A DNA stretch of 64,000 nt from Aequorivita sp. UBA3180 (GCA_002364215.1 DEXQ01000007.1:268656-332655), one strand, 5' to 3'. Numbered from the stretch's first letter, positions 40,614-51,464 are shown. Translations and numbers: made by a program. Notes: a model not told the origin generated them from the letters alone.

Positions 40614-43550
40614 TTAAGTGGAGAAATATTCAGAAGGAGAACGTCCAAACTCTTGTTTGAAGCATTTGGTAAAATACGACGGGTCGTTAAAACCGACTGT
40701 GTAACCAACTTCAGCAATGGAAATCTTTTTCTCCTTTAATAATTTTAAAGCCAATTTAAGGCGTTGCGTTTTTAAGAATTCGGAAGCTGATTGTCCTGTC
40801 AATGCTTTTAATTTTCGATGCAATTGCATGCGGCTCACGCCCATTTCTTTCCCAAAATCTTCAATCGTAAAGTTTGAATCAGTTATATTTTTATCCAAAA
40901 CCTTCTGAAGCAAATCCAGGAATTTTTCGTCCGCAGAAGAAATAGCAATATCTTTCGGCATTAGGACCACCTCCTGTGCAAAGCGTTGCTGAAGCCTTCT
41001 TCGGTTTTCAATAAGATTTTCAACTGAAGCTTTCAGTAATTGACTATTAAAAGGTTTAGTAATATAGGCATCTGCGCCGATGCCCATTGCTTCCAGTTTT
41101 GAGGTAATCTGCGTTTTGGCGGTAAGCAGTATTACAGGAATGTGAGAGGTAAGTTGGTGTTCTTTGAGGTGCTTTGTAAACGTAAAACCATCTTCGCCAG
41201 GCATCATTACATCACTTATAACAATATCTGGGATTACTTCAATTGCAATTTCAAAGGCCTCCTTACCATTACTTGCAGTATGGACGGTGAAGGTATATTC
41301 AAAAATAGAACTCACATAATCGCGAATGTCTTTGCTGTCGTCTATTACCAAGATAGTTGGAGCATCTTCGGGCAAAATGATTTCCTTTTGGGCAGATAAT
41401 TCAAAAATAGCAGGTTTTTCGGGTTGTCCAGATTCTTCACATTCTGAAAAAATTTCTTGGTCAGAATAAATACTTTTATTCACGGGTATTTGTACTTTAA
41501 ATTCCGTGAAGCCACTCTCCTCACTTTTTATAGAGATGGAACCCTTGTGAACTTCAGTTAATTCCTTTGTGAGGGAAAGACCAATACCGGTCCCGGGATT
41601 TTTGGAGCTTGTTTGATAGAAGCGCTCAAAGATTTTTTCTTGCTGCTCCAGTGGAATATACTTTCCAGAGTTTATTATTGAAATTTCATACTTGTTATCT
41701 ACTCTTGCGCCCTTTAAGGTTATTGATCCATTTTCGGGTGTGTACTTTATTGCATTGCCAATTAAATTATAAAGTATTTTTTCTAAAATATCCTGATCAA
41801 ACCAGTCGTTTATTTCATCTTTCGGCACCTTTACGGTAAAATTTATATTGTTTTCAGTACAATTAAAAATAAAGGCTTCAGCGCTAGCTATTAAAAAATT
41901 GGGCATATTTGCACATCGGATATTTAACTTTAGATTTCCACTTTCCAATTTGGCCAATGCCAAAAGCTGATCTACCAAATCCTTTAATCGTTGTGTGTTC
42001 CTAAGTGCTGCTTTTAAGTTTTTTCTTTCTGAAGTCGATAATTTTTCTGAATCGAGCTGGTCTTCTATAGGGCCATTTATCAATGTAAGAGGAGTTCGGA
42101 ATTCATGTGAAATATTTGTAAAGAATGTGTTTTTTGCAGTGTCTAACTCAAGTAACTTTTTAGTGGTTTTCTGTCGGTTTTTAAACTGAAAAAAAACAAA
42201 AATTCCAGCAATGGCGATAAGGGCCAGAATTCCCCATAGCATATTGCGCTGGTTTCGTTTTTGCTGCTCTGCAAGTTCATTTTTAGTTGTTAACAATGCA
42301 ATTTCCCGATCCCTGCTTTCGGTTTGATATACACCTTCTATTTCTTTGATTTTTTCGGCACTTTGCGCCAGTTGTATGGAATCATTTATTTTTTTTGCGA
42401 TTTGGGAATTTGTAAAAGCTGCTCTATAATTTCCTTGTAGGGCATAGGCTTCTGCCAATAAAGTGTGGGCATTTTGGTTTATGGTGCCATTATTTATGTC
42501 TTTATTAAATGCAATTGCTTCTTCCAGGAAAGTTATTGCCTTTGTAGCGCTCCCTTCTTTAATGTTTAGTTTCCCCAATTGCAATGCTGACTGGGCTGCT
42601 TCAAGCGAGTAATCGTTTTTTTGCTGAAAATTAAAGGCATTCAGTAAATAAGTTTCTGCTTTTTTGAGGTTTCCTTTTGCAAGATTTACTAATCCCAAAT
42701 AATTGTTTATTTCTGCGACCGTTCTTTCTTCTTTTATGTTTTCATAAAAAAGCAGTGTTTTGGAAAGGAGTTTATCGGCCTTTTCCAGTTGCCCTTTGTG
42801 ATAATAAACTTGTCCTAAAAACACATTTGTGGTATGGAAATAGAAATCACCTGCCCCGGGTATTTTTTTAAATTCGTCGTTTGCCTTTAAATAATATTTT
42901 TCGGCGGCATCGTAATCTTTAAGTTCAAGATAAATGTTGCCCAAGCTTTGGTATGCTGCAGCAATAATATCTCCGCGGATCGGGGTTATTTTATGGACGG
43001 AATCTACAACCAGCAAATGTGCAATGGCGGCTTCCATTTTGTTTTGTCTTGAATAGGCGATTGCCAAAGCATTTTGGGTATCTGCAAAAATAAAATTTCC
43101 GGTATCGTCAATTTTTTTCACATACTTAAGCGCTTGGTTTCCGGCTTTGATTGAATTATCTATTTCACCGATTAAATAGTAGGTTCTGCAAAGACCATTG
43201 TAGCCTTGTGCCATGCCACGGAAATAATTGATATTTTTTGAATCTTCAATCTGTTTTTTGAAGTAAAATATTGCAGAGTCAGGTTTCTGTATTCTTCGGA
43301 AATAGTGCGCATAGAGATAATCGGCATCGGTTAAACTAGCCAAATAATTCTTTTTAGTACTGAATTCACGCAACTCCTTAATATAAATTAGAGCACTATC
43401 AGGACTTGCATTGATGGATTGTGAAACCTTTTTTTTGAAATTGGCAAGTATAACGGAGTCACCCTGCGAAGGTTTTATTTCGCGCAATTCATTTTGGCCA
43501 AAAGCAGTATCAGCCAATAGCAAAAGAAGGAGGCAGAGGAGCGCTCTCAT
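40614..43550 (-). CDS. Hybrid two-component regulator (HTCS): TPR sensor, histidine kinase, receiver, AraC output
   Basis: A 978-aa membrane-bound one-protein two-component system. From the start chosen (MRALLCLLLLLLADTAFGQ): signal peptide, about six TPR repeats to near residue 400, one membrane helix (about 438-456), HisKA with the phosphorylated His (FFTNISHEFRTPL, H482), HATPase (NLIGNAIKYTPENGS, GTGIGLSLTKEL), a receiver with the phosphoacceptor Asp in IVISDVMMPGEDG (D780), and an AraC-type HTH near 887-978 (NFTIEDFGKEMGVSRMQLHR). The TPR region would sense a periplasmic ligand. The target genes are unknown; no SusC/D pair is adjacent. The longer frame's first 18 residues were dropped because they are not signal-like. 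Confidence 0.93.
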   Translation of the reverse strand: MRALLCLLLLLLADTAFGQNELREIKPSQGDSVILANFKKKVSQSINASPDSALIYIKELREFSTKKNYLASLTDADYLYAHYFRRIQKPDSAIFYFKKQIEDSKNINYFRGMAQGYNGLCRTYYLIGEIDNSIKAGNQALKYVKKIDDTGNFIFADTQNALAIAYSRQNKMEAAIAHLLVVDSVHKITPIRGDIIAAAYQSLGNIYLELKDYDAAEKYYLKANDEFKKIPGAGDFYFHTTNVFLGQVYYHKGQLEKADKLLSKTLLFYENIKEERTVAEINNYLGLVNLAKGNLKKAETYLLNAFNFQQKNDYSLEAAQSALQLGKLNIKEGSATKAITFLEEAIAFNKDINNGTINQNAHTLLAEAYALQGNYRAAFTNSQIAKKINDSIQLAQSAEKIKEIEGVYQTESRDREIALLTTKNELAEQQKRNQRNMLWGILALIAIAGIFVFFQFKNRQKTTKKLLELDTAKNTFFTNISHEFRTPLTLINGPIEDQLDSEKLSTSERKNLKAALRNTQRLKDLVDQLLALAKLESGNLKLNIRCANMPNFLIASAEAFIFNCTENNINFTVKVPKDEINDWFDQDILEKILYNLIGNAIKYTPENGSITLKGARVDNKYEISIINSGKYIPLEQQEKIFERFYQTSSKNPGTGIGLSLTKELTEVHKGSISIKSEESGFTEFKVQIPVNKSIYSDQEIFSECEESGQPEKPAIFELSAQKEIILPEDAPTILVIDDSKDIRDYVSSIFEYTFTVHTASNGKEAFEIAIEVIPDIVISDVMMPGEDGFTFTKHLKEHQLTSHIPVILLTAKTQITSKLEAMGIGADAYITKPFNSQLLKASVENLIENRRRLQQRFAQEVVLMPKDIAISSADEKFLDLLQKVLDKNITDSNFTIEDFGKEMGVSRMQLHRKLKALTGQSASEFLKTQRLKLALKLLKEKKISIAEVGYTVGFNDPSYFTKCFKQEFGRSPSEYFST

Positions 43551-43651
43551 AAAGTTCAAAAAGGTTGGTTTGCGATTTAAATTTACGCAAAATACTTGAA
43601 CCAAAGCTGAGGATAGCTGACTAATATACTAGCTAACAAATTATTGTGGAA

Positions 43652-46105
43652 TTAATCAATAATGTAAAAAACTACACTGTTGTTATCTCCTTTAACAACT
43701 AGGTTTTTTGGATTGGCTTCACCCATTGAAGCGGCTGATATGCCATAAACAGGAAAACCATTGAGAAGCGCAGCATTTTTATCAAAAACGTAGACCTTTT
43801 TTTCCTGTGTTTCTGTAATGGTAATATAGCTGTTTCGGTTTATTGAAAAAATTTGGGGCTTGGTGTAAAGTCCCAGGGGCAATTCAGCAAGTTTCCCATT
43901 AATCCGCAAAAGGTTGTCATCCAATGTTACTTTTGTATTTCCCAGTATGGCAAACCAATAGTTATTGCCCACATCCAGTTTTTGGGAAGAAATCTTTCCG
44001 TCCTGCGAAATGCGCTCTTTGGTGTTTTCCTTTGTTATCACCACAAAGGTATTGTCTTCTTCCGCAACGGGAATTTCAGAAAAATTGAAATTCTTTGAAA
44101 CCGAAACCCTCGATTTCCCAACACGACTTAAAATATTCAGCTTACCGTTTTCTTCCGCAACAATTATATAATCTTTATTACCCATGCGTATATGTACGGG
44201 CGATTGCGCTATGTTGTCTTTTGCTTTGTTAAAGCCAAAGCCTTTTACGGTTTTCCCGGTTTTGTCATACATTAAAACTTCCTTACCCTGTACAACCACA
44301 AATCGGTAGTTTCGGTTGTTGTCGTAATCAAAAACAGAAAGTGGCTGTGTTACTTTGTCTTTAAATTTTATTGGAAATCCTTTCGCATCCTTCCCATTTC
44401 GGTCCAAAATATAAAATGCATCATTCGTTGCAAACGCAATTTGCTTGTTGCCACGTCCGGCAATTTCAACAGTTTCAATTTTCCCCAAAATGGGAGAACC
44501 TAATTTTTTTGACCAAAGAATTTTTCCGCTTCCCGAAATAAAATAAAGTTTATTGGCAATGTCCTGAACTGCAACATTACTACTTCCATTGTTGCTTTCT
44601 ATCAATTGAGGGTTATTTAAAAGTGCGGATTCCAGGCTTAAATTGAATTTTTCCGAAACCTTGCCCGATATACTTTTTGCTGTGGCGCCCGCCTCTTTGC
44701 AGCTCAGTGTTACGTGCGCAAAATTTCTATCAAAACTAAACTGAAGCGCTGCCAGCGGAAATTCTTCAAAAGAAATATTTTTGATTTCCGCACTGCTTTT
44801 TGAATTGAAAAATCCTGAAATGGCCTCTGAAAATTCGCCCTGCATTTTCAAGATTAATAACGAAGACGCCGTGCTCAAATCTTTCGCGGTATTTTCAAAA
44901 TAGGAAGTATTTTTCAGCGTATTATTGTTTTGAAACGCACTGATAAGTTGTTCGGCGGTGCTTTCGGTTTCGGTAAATACGAAGAAATTATCAAGCTGAA
45001 AAATATAGTTTGCCGTTCCGGAATTTATAAAAGGCGAAAAAGTTTGCTCAAACAATTGCGGCTCGCCAAAACTGCTTATTTCAATTTCCCGAAAAATACT
45101 TTTGGAAGTTACAAAGCGCGCCAACGCATCGTTCGTCAACGCGGCATCAATGCTTTTTATAAAAATTGCGGTCTCGGTTTTAAGCTGAATACTTCCCACT
45201 TCGCTCACCGAACCAAAAATCCCGGTAGTTTTTACGGTTTCCTTTTCACCTCTAAAATTTCGTAATTTCTTTTGAAAAGTTTCGGCATCGTTAAATGTAA
45301 AGCTCACCGCGCCCAAAGCATCTGTTGGTATTAATGCTGAAACATCGTTCTGCTGCGGCACTTGGCCTTCAAAAGCGTTCAGGAATTGTGGAATGCTGTC
45401 AGTAGCGAGTGTTATTCCGGTGGCAGTAAAAGATTCGGGCGCTATCGCCACGTCAAGCGCACTCCACGAAGTGAAATCTACTTTTGTGGAGTCGTTTAGT
45501 ACAATTTTGTTTCCGCGCAACAAAGCAGTAACGCCGTTTGAGGAAGGTAGGTTAAACACTTTTTTAAAGGTTTCGTCCCGTTCGGTTTTTCCTTTCAAAA
45601 TATCCTGTAAAATTTGCTGCGAAGTGGTAAGGACAAAAACACTATCAATAATTGCAGAATAGGCTATTTCCTTATCAATTGTGATGCGTTGAAACGACTG
45701 CTCGTCTAGTTGCAGGGTTTCAATGGTTTTATTTTTTAGCGAATCTGGTTGAAAAAGATTTTTCGTTTGTTTTGAAATAAAAGTATATGCCGAAAGGGAA
45801 TCATTCACTTGATTGATACATAAAAGACTTTGCGAAGATGGATGTAGATTTTTCAGCAAAGCTTTCTTTTCAGTAAAAAAGGAATAAGGCGCAGTTTTAT
45901 CAAATTTGGAAAGTAGGGAATTGGCCTCCATATCTGCCTGTAAGGTTTCAAAATTTGAAATTTTAAAAACCACCAAGGCATCTTCAGGAACAAAATCCAT
46001 TAAAGTGCCTGTTTTTGGAGGTGTATTGTCACAACTTCCAAAAACTCCCAAAAGCATTGGAACAAAAAGTAAAAACGCTAAAAGTTTACCCAGAAATTTT
46101 CCCAT
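43652..46105 (-). CDS. Large lipoprotein, DUF3352-like, with a beta-propeller-like C-terminal half
   Basis: An 817-aa protein with a lipoprotein signal (MGKFLGKLLAFLLFVPMLLG, lipobox ending at Cys 25). The first half has LMDFVPEDALVVFKISNFET and other strands like the DUF3352 family. The C-terminal half holds repeating short strands (WSKKLGSPILGKIETVEIAG, AFATNDAFYILDRNGKDAKG, FVVVQGKEVLMYDKTGKTVK) that look like a beta-propeller/PQQ-type reader. The function is unknown; it is an envelope protein in the same orientation as rnhB. Confidence 0.7.
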   Translation of the reverse strand: MGKFLGKLLAFLLFVPMLLGVFGSCDNTPPKTGTLMDFVPEDALVVFKISNFETLQADMEANSLLSKFDKTAPYSFFTEKKALLKNLHPSSQSLLCINQVNDSLSAYTFISKQTKNLFQPDSLKNKTIETLQLDEQSFQRITIDKEIAYSAIIDSVFVLTTSQQILQDILKGKTERDETFKKVFNLPSSNGVTALLRGNKIVLNDSTKVDFTSWSALDVAIAPESFTATGITLATDSIPQFLNAFEGQVPQQNDVSALIPTDALGAVSFTFNDAETFQKKLRNFRGEKETVKTTGIFGSVSEVGSIQLKTETAIFIKSIDAALTNDALARFVTSKSIFREIEISSFGEPQLFEQTFSPFINSGTANYIFQLDNFFVFTETESTAEQLISAFQNNNTLKNTSYFENTAKDLSTASSLLILKMQGEFSEAISGFFNSKSSAEIKNISFEEFPLAALQFSFDRNFAHVTLSCKEAGATAKSISGKVSEKFNLSLESALLNNPQLIESNNGSSNVAVQDIANKLYFISGSGKILWSKKLGSPILGKIETVEIAGRGNKQIAFATNDAFYILDRNGKDAKGFPIKFKDKVTQPLSVFDYDNNRNYRFVVVQGKEVLMYDKTGKTVKGFGFNKAKDNIAQSPVHIRMGNKDYIIVAEENGKLNILSRVGKSRVSVSKNFNFSEIPVAEEDNTFVVITKENTKERISQDGKISSQKLDVGNNYWFAILGNTKVTLDDNLLRINGKLAELPLGLYTKPQIFSINRNSYITITETQEKKVYVFDKNAALLNGFPVYGISAASMGEANPKNLVVKGDNNSVVFYIID

Positions 46106-46210
46106 AACACAAAAGTAGCAAGGAAATGTGATGGTTTTGAGTATACTTGAAATAGTTTATTGACGGGTTTTCAACAGTCCAAACCATCTTCGGCAGCTGC
46201 TGAGCGTGGC

Positions 46211-46810
46211 TTATAAATTGAGTTCCAGTTGTGTTGGCAAAAGTTTAAAGCTTTTTCTGTGAAAAACAGTACTTCCATGAGCGCAAATGGCTTCCCGATG
46301 TTCTTTGGTAGGGTAGCCTTTATTTTGTTTCCAATTATAGTGTGGAAATTTTTCGTGAAGTACTGCCATATATTCGTCCCGATATGTTTTTGCCAAAATG
46401 GAGGCAGCGGCAATGTGCAGAAATTTTCCGTCTCCCTTTACCACACATTCAAACGGAATTTTCTGAAAAGGTTTAAAACGGTTCCCGTCAACGGCAATAA
46501 ACTCGGGAGGGCAGGAGAGTCCGTTAATGGCGCGGTGCATTCCTAAAATGGAAGCGTTTAGAATGTTTATTTTGTCAATCTCGTCCATCATCACGTGAAC
46601 CACATTGAAACAGATGGCTTCGCGCTCGATAATAGCTTTAAGTTCCAGTCGTTTTTTTTCGGAAAGTTGCTTGCTGTCGTTCAAAAATGGATGCTTAAAA
46701 TCATCTGGAAGAATTATTGCGGCGGCGGTAACGGGCCCTGCCAAACAGCCTCGTCCTGCTTCATCGGTGCCGCATTCCAGAAGATTATGATTGATTTTAA
46801 GTTTTAGCAT
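46211..46810 (-). CDS. rnhB: Ribonuclease HII
   Basis: RNase HII removes ribonucleotides from DNA and cleaves RNA in RNA-DNA hybrids. The 199-aa protein has ECGTDEAGRGCLAGPVTAAA (Asp-Glu active-site pair), LNDSKQLSEKKRLEL and FIAVDGNRFKPF with an Asp. The start ATG at 46810 is preferred; a TTG three codons upstream is less likely. It sits upstream of the large lipoprotein gene on the same strand. Confidence 0.96.
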   Translation of the reverse strand: MLKLKINHNLLECGTDEAGRGCLAGPVTAAAIILPDDFKHPFLNDSKQLSEKKRLELKAIIEREAICFNVVHVMMDEIDKINILNASILGMHRAINGLSCPPEFIAVDGNRFKPFQKIPFECVVKGDGKFLHIAAASILAKTYRDEYMAVLHEKFPHYNWKQNKGYPTKEHREAICAHGSTVFHRKSFKLLPTQLELNL

Positions 46811-46875
46811 ATTATTCAAAATTCTTAAAAATTAAAGCAACCGTCAAATAAAGAAGCGCCAAATCTCAAAAAAAA

Positions 46876-46955
46876 CAAATTCCAAATGAAAATCAAATCC
46901 CATATTCCTAAAGGCTAAAATTTGAAATTTGGAATTTGGAGTTTGAAATTTGGAA
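46876..46955. repeat. 7-bp-period repeat in the rnhB-porin divergent gap
   Basis: The right part is five perfect-phase heptamers: tttgaaa, tttggaa, tttggag, tttgaaa, tttggaa. The left part starts caaattc, caaatga, then drifts, giving an inverted arrangement (CAAA-type left, TTTG-type right). It fills most of the space between rnhB and the putative porin gene. Confidence 0.75.
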
Positions 46956-47011
46956 TTTAACCAATAGTTGGAACATATTTTTCGTTATTTTGCCCAATAG
47001 AAACACACTAG

Positions 47012-48895
47012 ATGAAAAAATTGTTTTTGCTCTTCTTTTTGGTTTGTGCCCCGGCAACTGTGTTTTCGCAAACTCCAAATGCAACAAAAGAAAAACCGCC
47101 TATTGATTATTATAAAATCATTTCAACGGCGCGCGATACAACATTCGTAGATACTACGCTCTCAATCAAGAAAAAATATAAGTTTAATTATTTGAGAAGG
47201 GACAATTTTGAACTGCTACAATTTTCAAACGTGGGGCAGACATATAATTCACTTGCCTATTCTTTTGACAGGTTGAATTTGAAACCGCTTTTTGTGGCTC
47301 AGTCGCATCATTTCAATTATAAGGAAATTGAAGATGTAAATTATTTTAATGTGCCCACGCCATTAACGGAACTCTACTTTAAAACTGCCTACGAGCAGGG
47401 GCAGCAGCTAGATGCTTTTTTTACGGTAAATACTTCGCCACAGTTCAATTTTTCAATTGGCTATAAAGGGGTTCGGTCATTGGGGAAATACCAACATATT
47501 TTAACGAGTACCGGAAATTTTCTTTTTACTGCAAATTACCACACCAAAAGTAAACGCTATGTTGCACGTGCCCACGTAGCCGCACAGGATATTTTGAATG
47601 AGGAAAATGGCGGGTTGACCGATAATTCCTTGCAGCTTTTTATTAATGACGATCCCGAATTTCGCGACCGTGGAAGATTGGACGTGAAATTTGAGAATGC
47701 GGAAAACAAACTTGAAGGGCTTCGTTTTTATGGAGATCATTATTACGAATTGTTGAGCCAGCGCGACAGTACGGGCTATTCGGTATTGACAATTGGGAAC
47801 GTGTTGAGCTATGAGGACAAATTTTTTCGATACAACCAAACCGCGTCATTTGCGGAATTTGGTCCTTCGTACGAGACCGCAGATTTATATACGAAAACGA
47901 AACTTGAAGATTTCAACGTAAAGGCGTATGCTGACTTCAACAACTCACTTATCGGAAAAATTAACGCTTGGGCGGGCTATAACGATTTCAATTATGGGTA
48001 CAATTCAGTATTGATTTTAGACGAACAGCGTATCCCCAACAGGATTAAAGGAAATATTATTGAAGCTGGTGCTGGTTATGAGAAAGAGTATAGAGGGATT
48101 AAACTTTCAGGAAAAGGAGCGATAAATGTTGCCGGAGATTTTGACGGAAACTATCTGCAAGGAGCCGCTTCGTTTGATTTAAATGAAGATTATAATGCGG
48201 AAGCTTCCATAACCGTACATTCGGTGGCGCCCAATTTCAACTTTTTGCTGTACCAAAGTGATTACCAAAATTACAATTGGAAGACCGAGCTGAATAATGT
48301 AAAAACCCAGGAACTGAAATTTCAAATAAACACCAAAAAATTTGGAAATGCGTCTGTAAGCTATACGGGAATTGACGATTACGCCTACTTCGGAATCAAG
48401 GAAAATGACAGCACACCTTCACCATTGCAGGCTTCGGAACGGGTAGATTATTTAAAGATAACGGCTGAAAAGGACTTTAAATTTGGGCACTTCGGATTGG
48501 AAAATACCGTAATGTACCAGCAAGTTTTAAGTGGTGAAACGGTTTTTAACGTGCCGCAAATTATTACTAGAAACACACTTTATTTTGAGGATCATTGGTT
48601 TAAACGCGCTTTGTTTTTGCAGACTGGGGTGGGTTTTAAATATTTCACCAAATACAACATGAATGCTTACGACCCTGTGCTCGCAGAGTTTTATGTACAG
48701 AACGAGCAGGAATTGGGCGGTTTTCCGTTAGTAGATATTTTTTTTAATGCGAAAATACGGCAGACGCGTATTTACTTTATTTATGAAAACTTCACTTCCA
48801 TCTTTGGCGGGAAAAGTGAATATTTTGCCGCACCGGGTTATCCTTATCGTGATAATGTGCTACGGTTTGGATTGGTTTGGAATTTCTTCTTATAA
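47012..48895 (+). CDS. Putative porin family protein
   Basis: A 627-aa outer-membrane protein. It starts with a signal peptide (MKKLFLLFFLVCAPATVFSQ) and then a long series of amphipathic strands (IDYYKIISTARDTTFVDTT, VSYTGIDDYAYFGIKENDS, TAEKDFKFGHFGLENTVMY). The C-terminal strand VLRFGLVWNFFL ends near an aromatic residue, as in outer-membrane barrels. This layout matches the 'putative porin' family of Bacteroidota; the transported solute is not known. Confidence 0.75.
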   Translation: MKKLFLLFFLVCAPATVFSQTPNATKEKPPIDYYKIISTARDTTFVDTTLSIKKKYKFNYLRRDNFELLQFSNVGQTYNSLAYSFDRLNLKPLFVAQSHHFNYKEIEDVNYFNVPTPLTELYFKTAYEQGQQLDAFFTVNTSPQFNFSIGYKGVRSLGKYQHILTSTGNFLFTANYHTKSKRYVARAHVAAQDILNEENGGLTDNSLQLFINDDPEFRDRGRLDVKFENAENKLEGLRFYGDHYYELLSQRDSTGYSVLTIGNVLSYEDKFFRYNQTASFAEFGPSYETADLYTKTKLEDFNVKAYADFNNSLIGKINAWAGYNDFNYGYNSVLILDEQRIPNRIKGNIIEAGAGYEKEYRGIKLSGKGAINVAGDFDGNYLQGAASFDLNEDYNAEASITVHSVAPNFNFLLYQSDYQNYNWKTELNNVKTQELKFQINTKKFGNASVSYTGIDDYAYFGIKENDSTPSPLQASERVDYLKITAEKDFKFGHFGLENTVMYQQVLSGETVFNVPQIITRNTLYFEDHWFKRALFLQTGVGFKYFTKYNMNAYDPVLAEFYVQNEQELGGFPLVDIFFNAKIRQTRIYFIYENFTSIFGGKSEYFAAPGYPYRDNVLRFGLVWNFFL

Positions 48896-48931
48896 AAAAA
48901 CCTATTATTGGAATGTTTTGATTTTTGAAAA

Positions 48932-51367
48932 TTATTTTTTAACTAATTTCTTGATTATAACCTCCGCATTAAAAGTTTTTAATTTTACGAAATAAATCCC
49001 TTCGTTTAATTTTTCTATGTTGACTCTATTGATTCCTTCAACATTGCTTTCTTCTAAAATCAATTGGCCTAATTGGTTGTAAAAAACTACAGATGAAATA
49101 ATTTCTTTTGATTGTATATTAATTATTCCATTTGTGGGATTGGGATAGATTGAAATATCCTTAAAAATATTTTCTTCTATTTTAAGAGGTCCAGTGTTTT
49201 CAAACCAAGCAATTTTGTCGTCACCTTCCGCAGATATTAGTATGTCCATATCTCCATCATTATTTATATCCCCAATGTTAATAGAAGTCAAAGTATTAAT
49301 AGTTGAAATTGTATTTTCGGGGCCAAAATTTCCTTGTCCATCTGTATTTTCCCGCCAAAATAAGAGTTGGTTATTATATGATGGGTCTCCAGAGATAATA
49401 TCTTCATCACCATCATTATCTATATCTGAAAATACTATTGATAAATAAAAGTTATCATAAAGATCTATGGGCTGAGGTTGACTAAAATTTCCAAAGCCAT
49501 CTAAGTTTATATACCATGCTAAATGCATCCAGTTAGAAGCAATAAAATCTATGTCGCCATCTCCCTCTTTATCGGCTGGATAAATTCTATAATCATACCA
49601 AGTATTACCCAAGTTGTGTTCAATAAAACTTCCAGATCCATTTTCGTTCTCATACCAAGTCAAAGTGCCATTAGATCGAACAATTCCAATAATATCCATG
49701 TCGCCATCTCCATCCAGATCGGCAGGCTGGGCAAAGTTACCGAGACCATTTCCATTTTCAAGAGTATGCTCAGGTCCAAAAGTTCCAGCACCGTCTACAT
49801 TTTCATACCAGGCTAATTTTGAGGAATAAAATTCCGAAGAAACTAGTAGGTCCAAATCTGCATCTCCATCTAAGTCTATTGCTGAAAGGGAATTTATTCC
49901 TGGAAGATCGGTCGCAATAATTTGTTGAGGATCAAAATTACCTTGACCATCATTGTTTTTAAACCAAGCAAGCTTTCCGGAAGTAAAACTTCCGCCTACA
50001 ATATCTGGATATCCATCTCCATCAATATCTTCAATACATGCTATACTAGCACCATTTACAGTAGTAGAAATAACCTGCTGCATTCCGAAAGTGCCATTTC
50101 CATCAAGATTTTTATACCAAGCTATTTTGCTATCGTTTTGTGAGGTTGAGATTATGTCTAAATCTCCATCAGCATCAATATCGGCAGAACTTGCATAATA
50201 AGCCCCATTTGCGCCTTGAGAATCAGATACCAATAGCTGGGTTCCAAAGTTTCCCAATCCATCTAAATTTTTATACCAAGCTATTTTGTCATCGATGAAA
50301 GATGCTGACGTTATATCTAAATCACCGTCTCCATCTAAATCTGTTATAAATACAGACTTTCCAGTATTTACATCTGTTGTAATTGTTGTTTGGGAAAAAT
50401 TACCATTTGCATCATTTTTATACAAAAGAATAGCTTCAGAAGCTGCTACTGCAATATCATTATCGCCATCCCCATCAATATCTGATGTATAAACGGAGGA
50501 TGCTCCACTTGTATTTGTTGAAATTATTTGTTGAGCACCAAATAGGCCGTTAAAATTTTCGTACCAAGCAACTATAGAGTCATTAGATGCTGATATTACA
50601 TCTAAATCACCATCCCCATCTAAATCAGTTGCATATGCAGAATTTGCGTTGGTTACGTTTAATGTAATCCATTCACGAACAAAATTACCATTCCCTTCAT
50701 TTTTGTACCATAAAACAGATGAATAATCTGATACAAGAATGTCATTATCTCCATCTCCATCAATATCGTGAATAGAAACTGATGTAGGTTCATCTGCACC
50801 ACCAATTGGATTTTTTTCGTCAAATAAACCTTGGCCATCCAAATTTTCAAACCAAGATATTTGGTCATAAGAGGTAGCTATAACGTCTCTGTCGTTATCT
50901 CCATCTAAATCAGCAGCAACTACGGATCTAGTTCTAATTGTATTGCCATAGCTACCTAAAGGGAAAATTTGTTGTGGACCGAAAGTACCTAGTCCATCAA
51001 TATTTTCGTACCAGGCTACCTTATTATCATTATATAAGTAAGAGCTTGAAAGAACATCCATATCTCCATCTCCATCTAAATCGGCTGCAAAAACAGAATT
51101 TGCCCCTTCTGCATTGGTAGTAATAACATTTTGAGACCCGAAATTTCCTTGCCCATCCAAATTTTCATACCAAGCTATTTTATTATCCAAAAAAGATGCT
51201 GAAATTAAATCCTTATCTCCATCTCCATCTATATCAGCTGAATACACACCAGAAGCTCCATTCGTGCCATCGGCATTATCAGTAATAATATTTTCCTGAA
51301 ATCCGATTTGCGCATTCGAAACTGTGAATACAAAAATGGAAAACAATACTCCTAACTGTGTTTTCAT
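48932..51367 (-). CDS. FG-GAP/VCBS repeat protein with T9SS sorting domain
   Basis: An 811-aa secreted protein, signal peptide MKTQLGVLFSIFVFTVSNAQ. Its body is a beta-propeller made of repeated units of about 45-60 residues, each with a calcium-site motif D-x-D-x-D-G-D-x-D (for example DIDGDGDKDLISASF, DLDGDGDMDV, DIDNDGDEDIISGD) and a following KIAWYENxDGxGxF strand. At least a dozen copies are visible. The C-terminus is a T9SS sorting domain (ISIYPNPTNGIINIQ, NQLGQLILEESN, EGIYFVKLKTF). It is likely surface-exposed. Confidence 0.88.
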   Translation of the reverse strand: MKTQLGVLFSIFVFTVSNAQIGFQENIITDNADGTNGASGVYSADIDGDGDKDLISASFLDNKIAWYENLDGQGNFGSQNVITTNAEGANSVFAADLDGDGDMDVLSSSYLYNDNKVAWYENIDGLGTFGPQQIFPLGSYGNTIRTRSVVAADLDGDNDRDVIATSYDQISWFENLDGQGLFDEKNPIGGADEPTSVSIHDIDGDGDNDILVSDYSSVLWYKNEGNGNFVREWITLNVTNANSAYATDLDGDGDLDVISASNDSIVAWYENFNGLFGAQQIISTNTSGASSVYTSDIDGDGDNDIAVAASEAILLYKNDANGNFSQTTITTDVNTGKSVFITDLDGDGDLDITSASFIDDKIAWYKNLDGLGNFGTQLLVSDSQGANGAYYASSADIDADGDLDIISTSQNDSKIAWYKNLDGNGTFGMQQVISTTVNGASIACIEDIDGDGYPDIVGGSFTSGKLAWFKNNDGQGNFDPQQIIATDLPGINSLSAIDLDGDADLDLLVSSEFYSSKLAWYENVDGAGTFGPEHTLENGNGLGNFAQPADLDGDGDMDIIGIVRSNGTLTWYENENGSGSFIEHNLGNTWYDYRIYPADKEGDGDIDFIASNWMHLAWYINLDGFGNFSQPQPIDLYDNFYLSIVFSDIDNDGDEDIISGDPSYNNQLLFWRENTDGQGNFGPENTISTINTLTSINIGDINNDGDMDILISAEGDDKIAWFENTGPLKIEENIFKDISIYPNPTNGIINIQSKEIISSVVFYNQLGQLILEESNVEGINRVNIEKLNEGIYFVKLKTFNAEVIIKKLVKK

Positions 51368-51444
51368 AAGAGTTGAATTTTAAATTACATGTAAGATAAT
51401 AATTTTAGTCGTTGTACTTCAATATTAATATAATAAAATTAAAT

Positions 51445-51464
51445 ACCCGCCACTTTGGACGGGT
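51445..51464 (-). terminator. Hairpin after the acyl-CoA dehydrogenase gene
   Basis: ACCCG (51445-51449) and CGGGT (51460-51464) form a short stem. On the minus strand it is followed by an A/T-rich run. A weak terminator for the dehydrogenase gene. A nearby TCCTTCGACTTCGCTCAGGA copy (around 51487-51506) is a common short dispersed sequence in Bacteroidota, noted here. Confidence 0.45.
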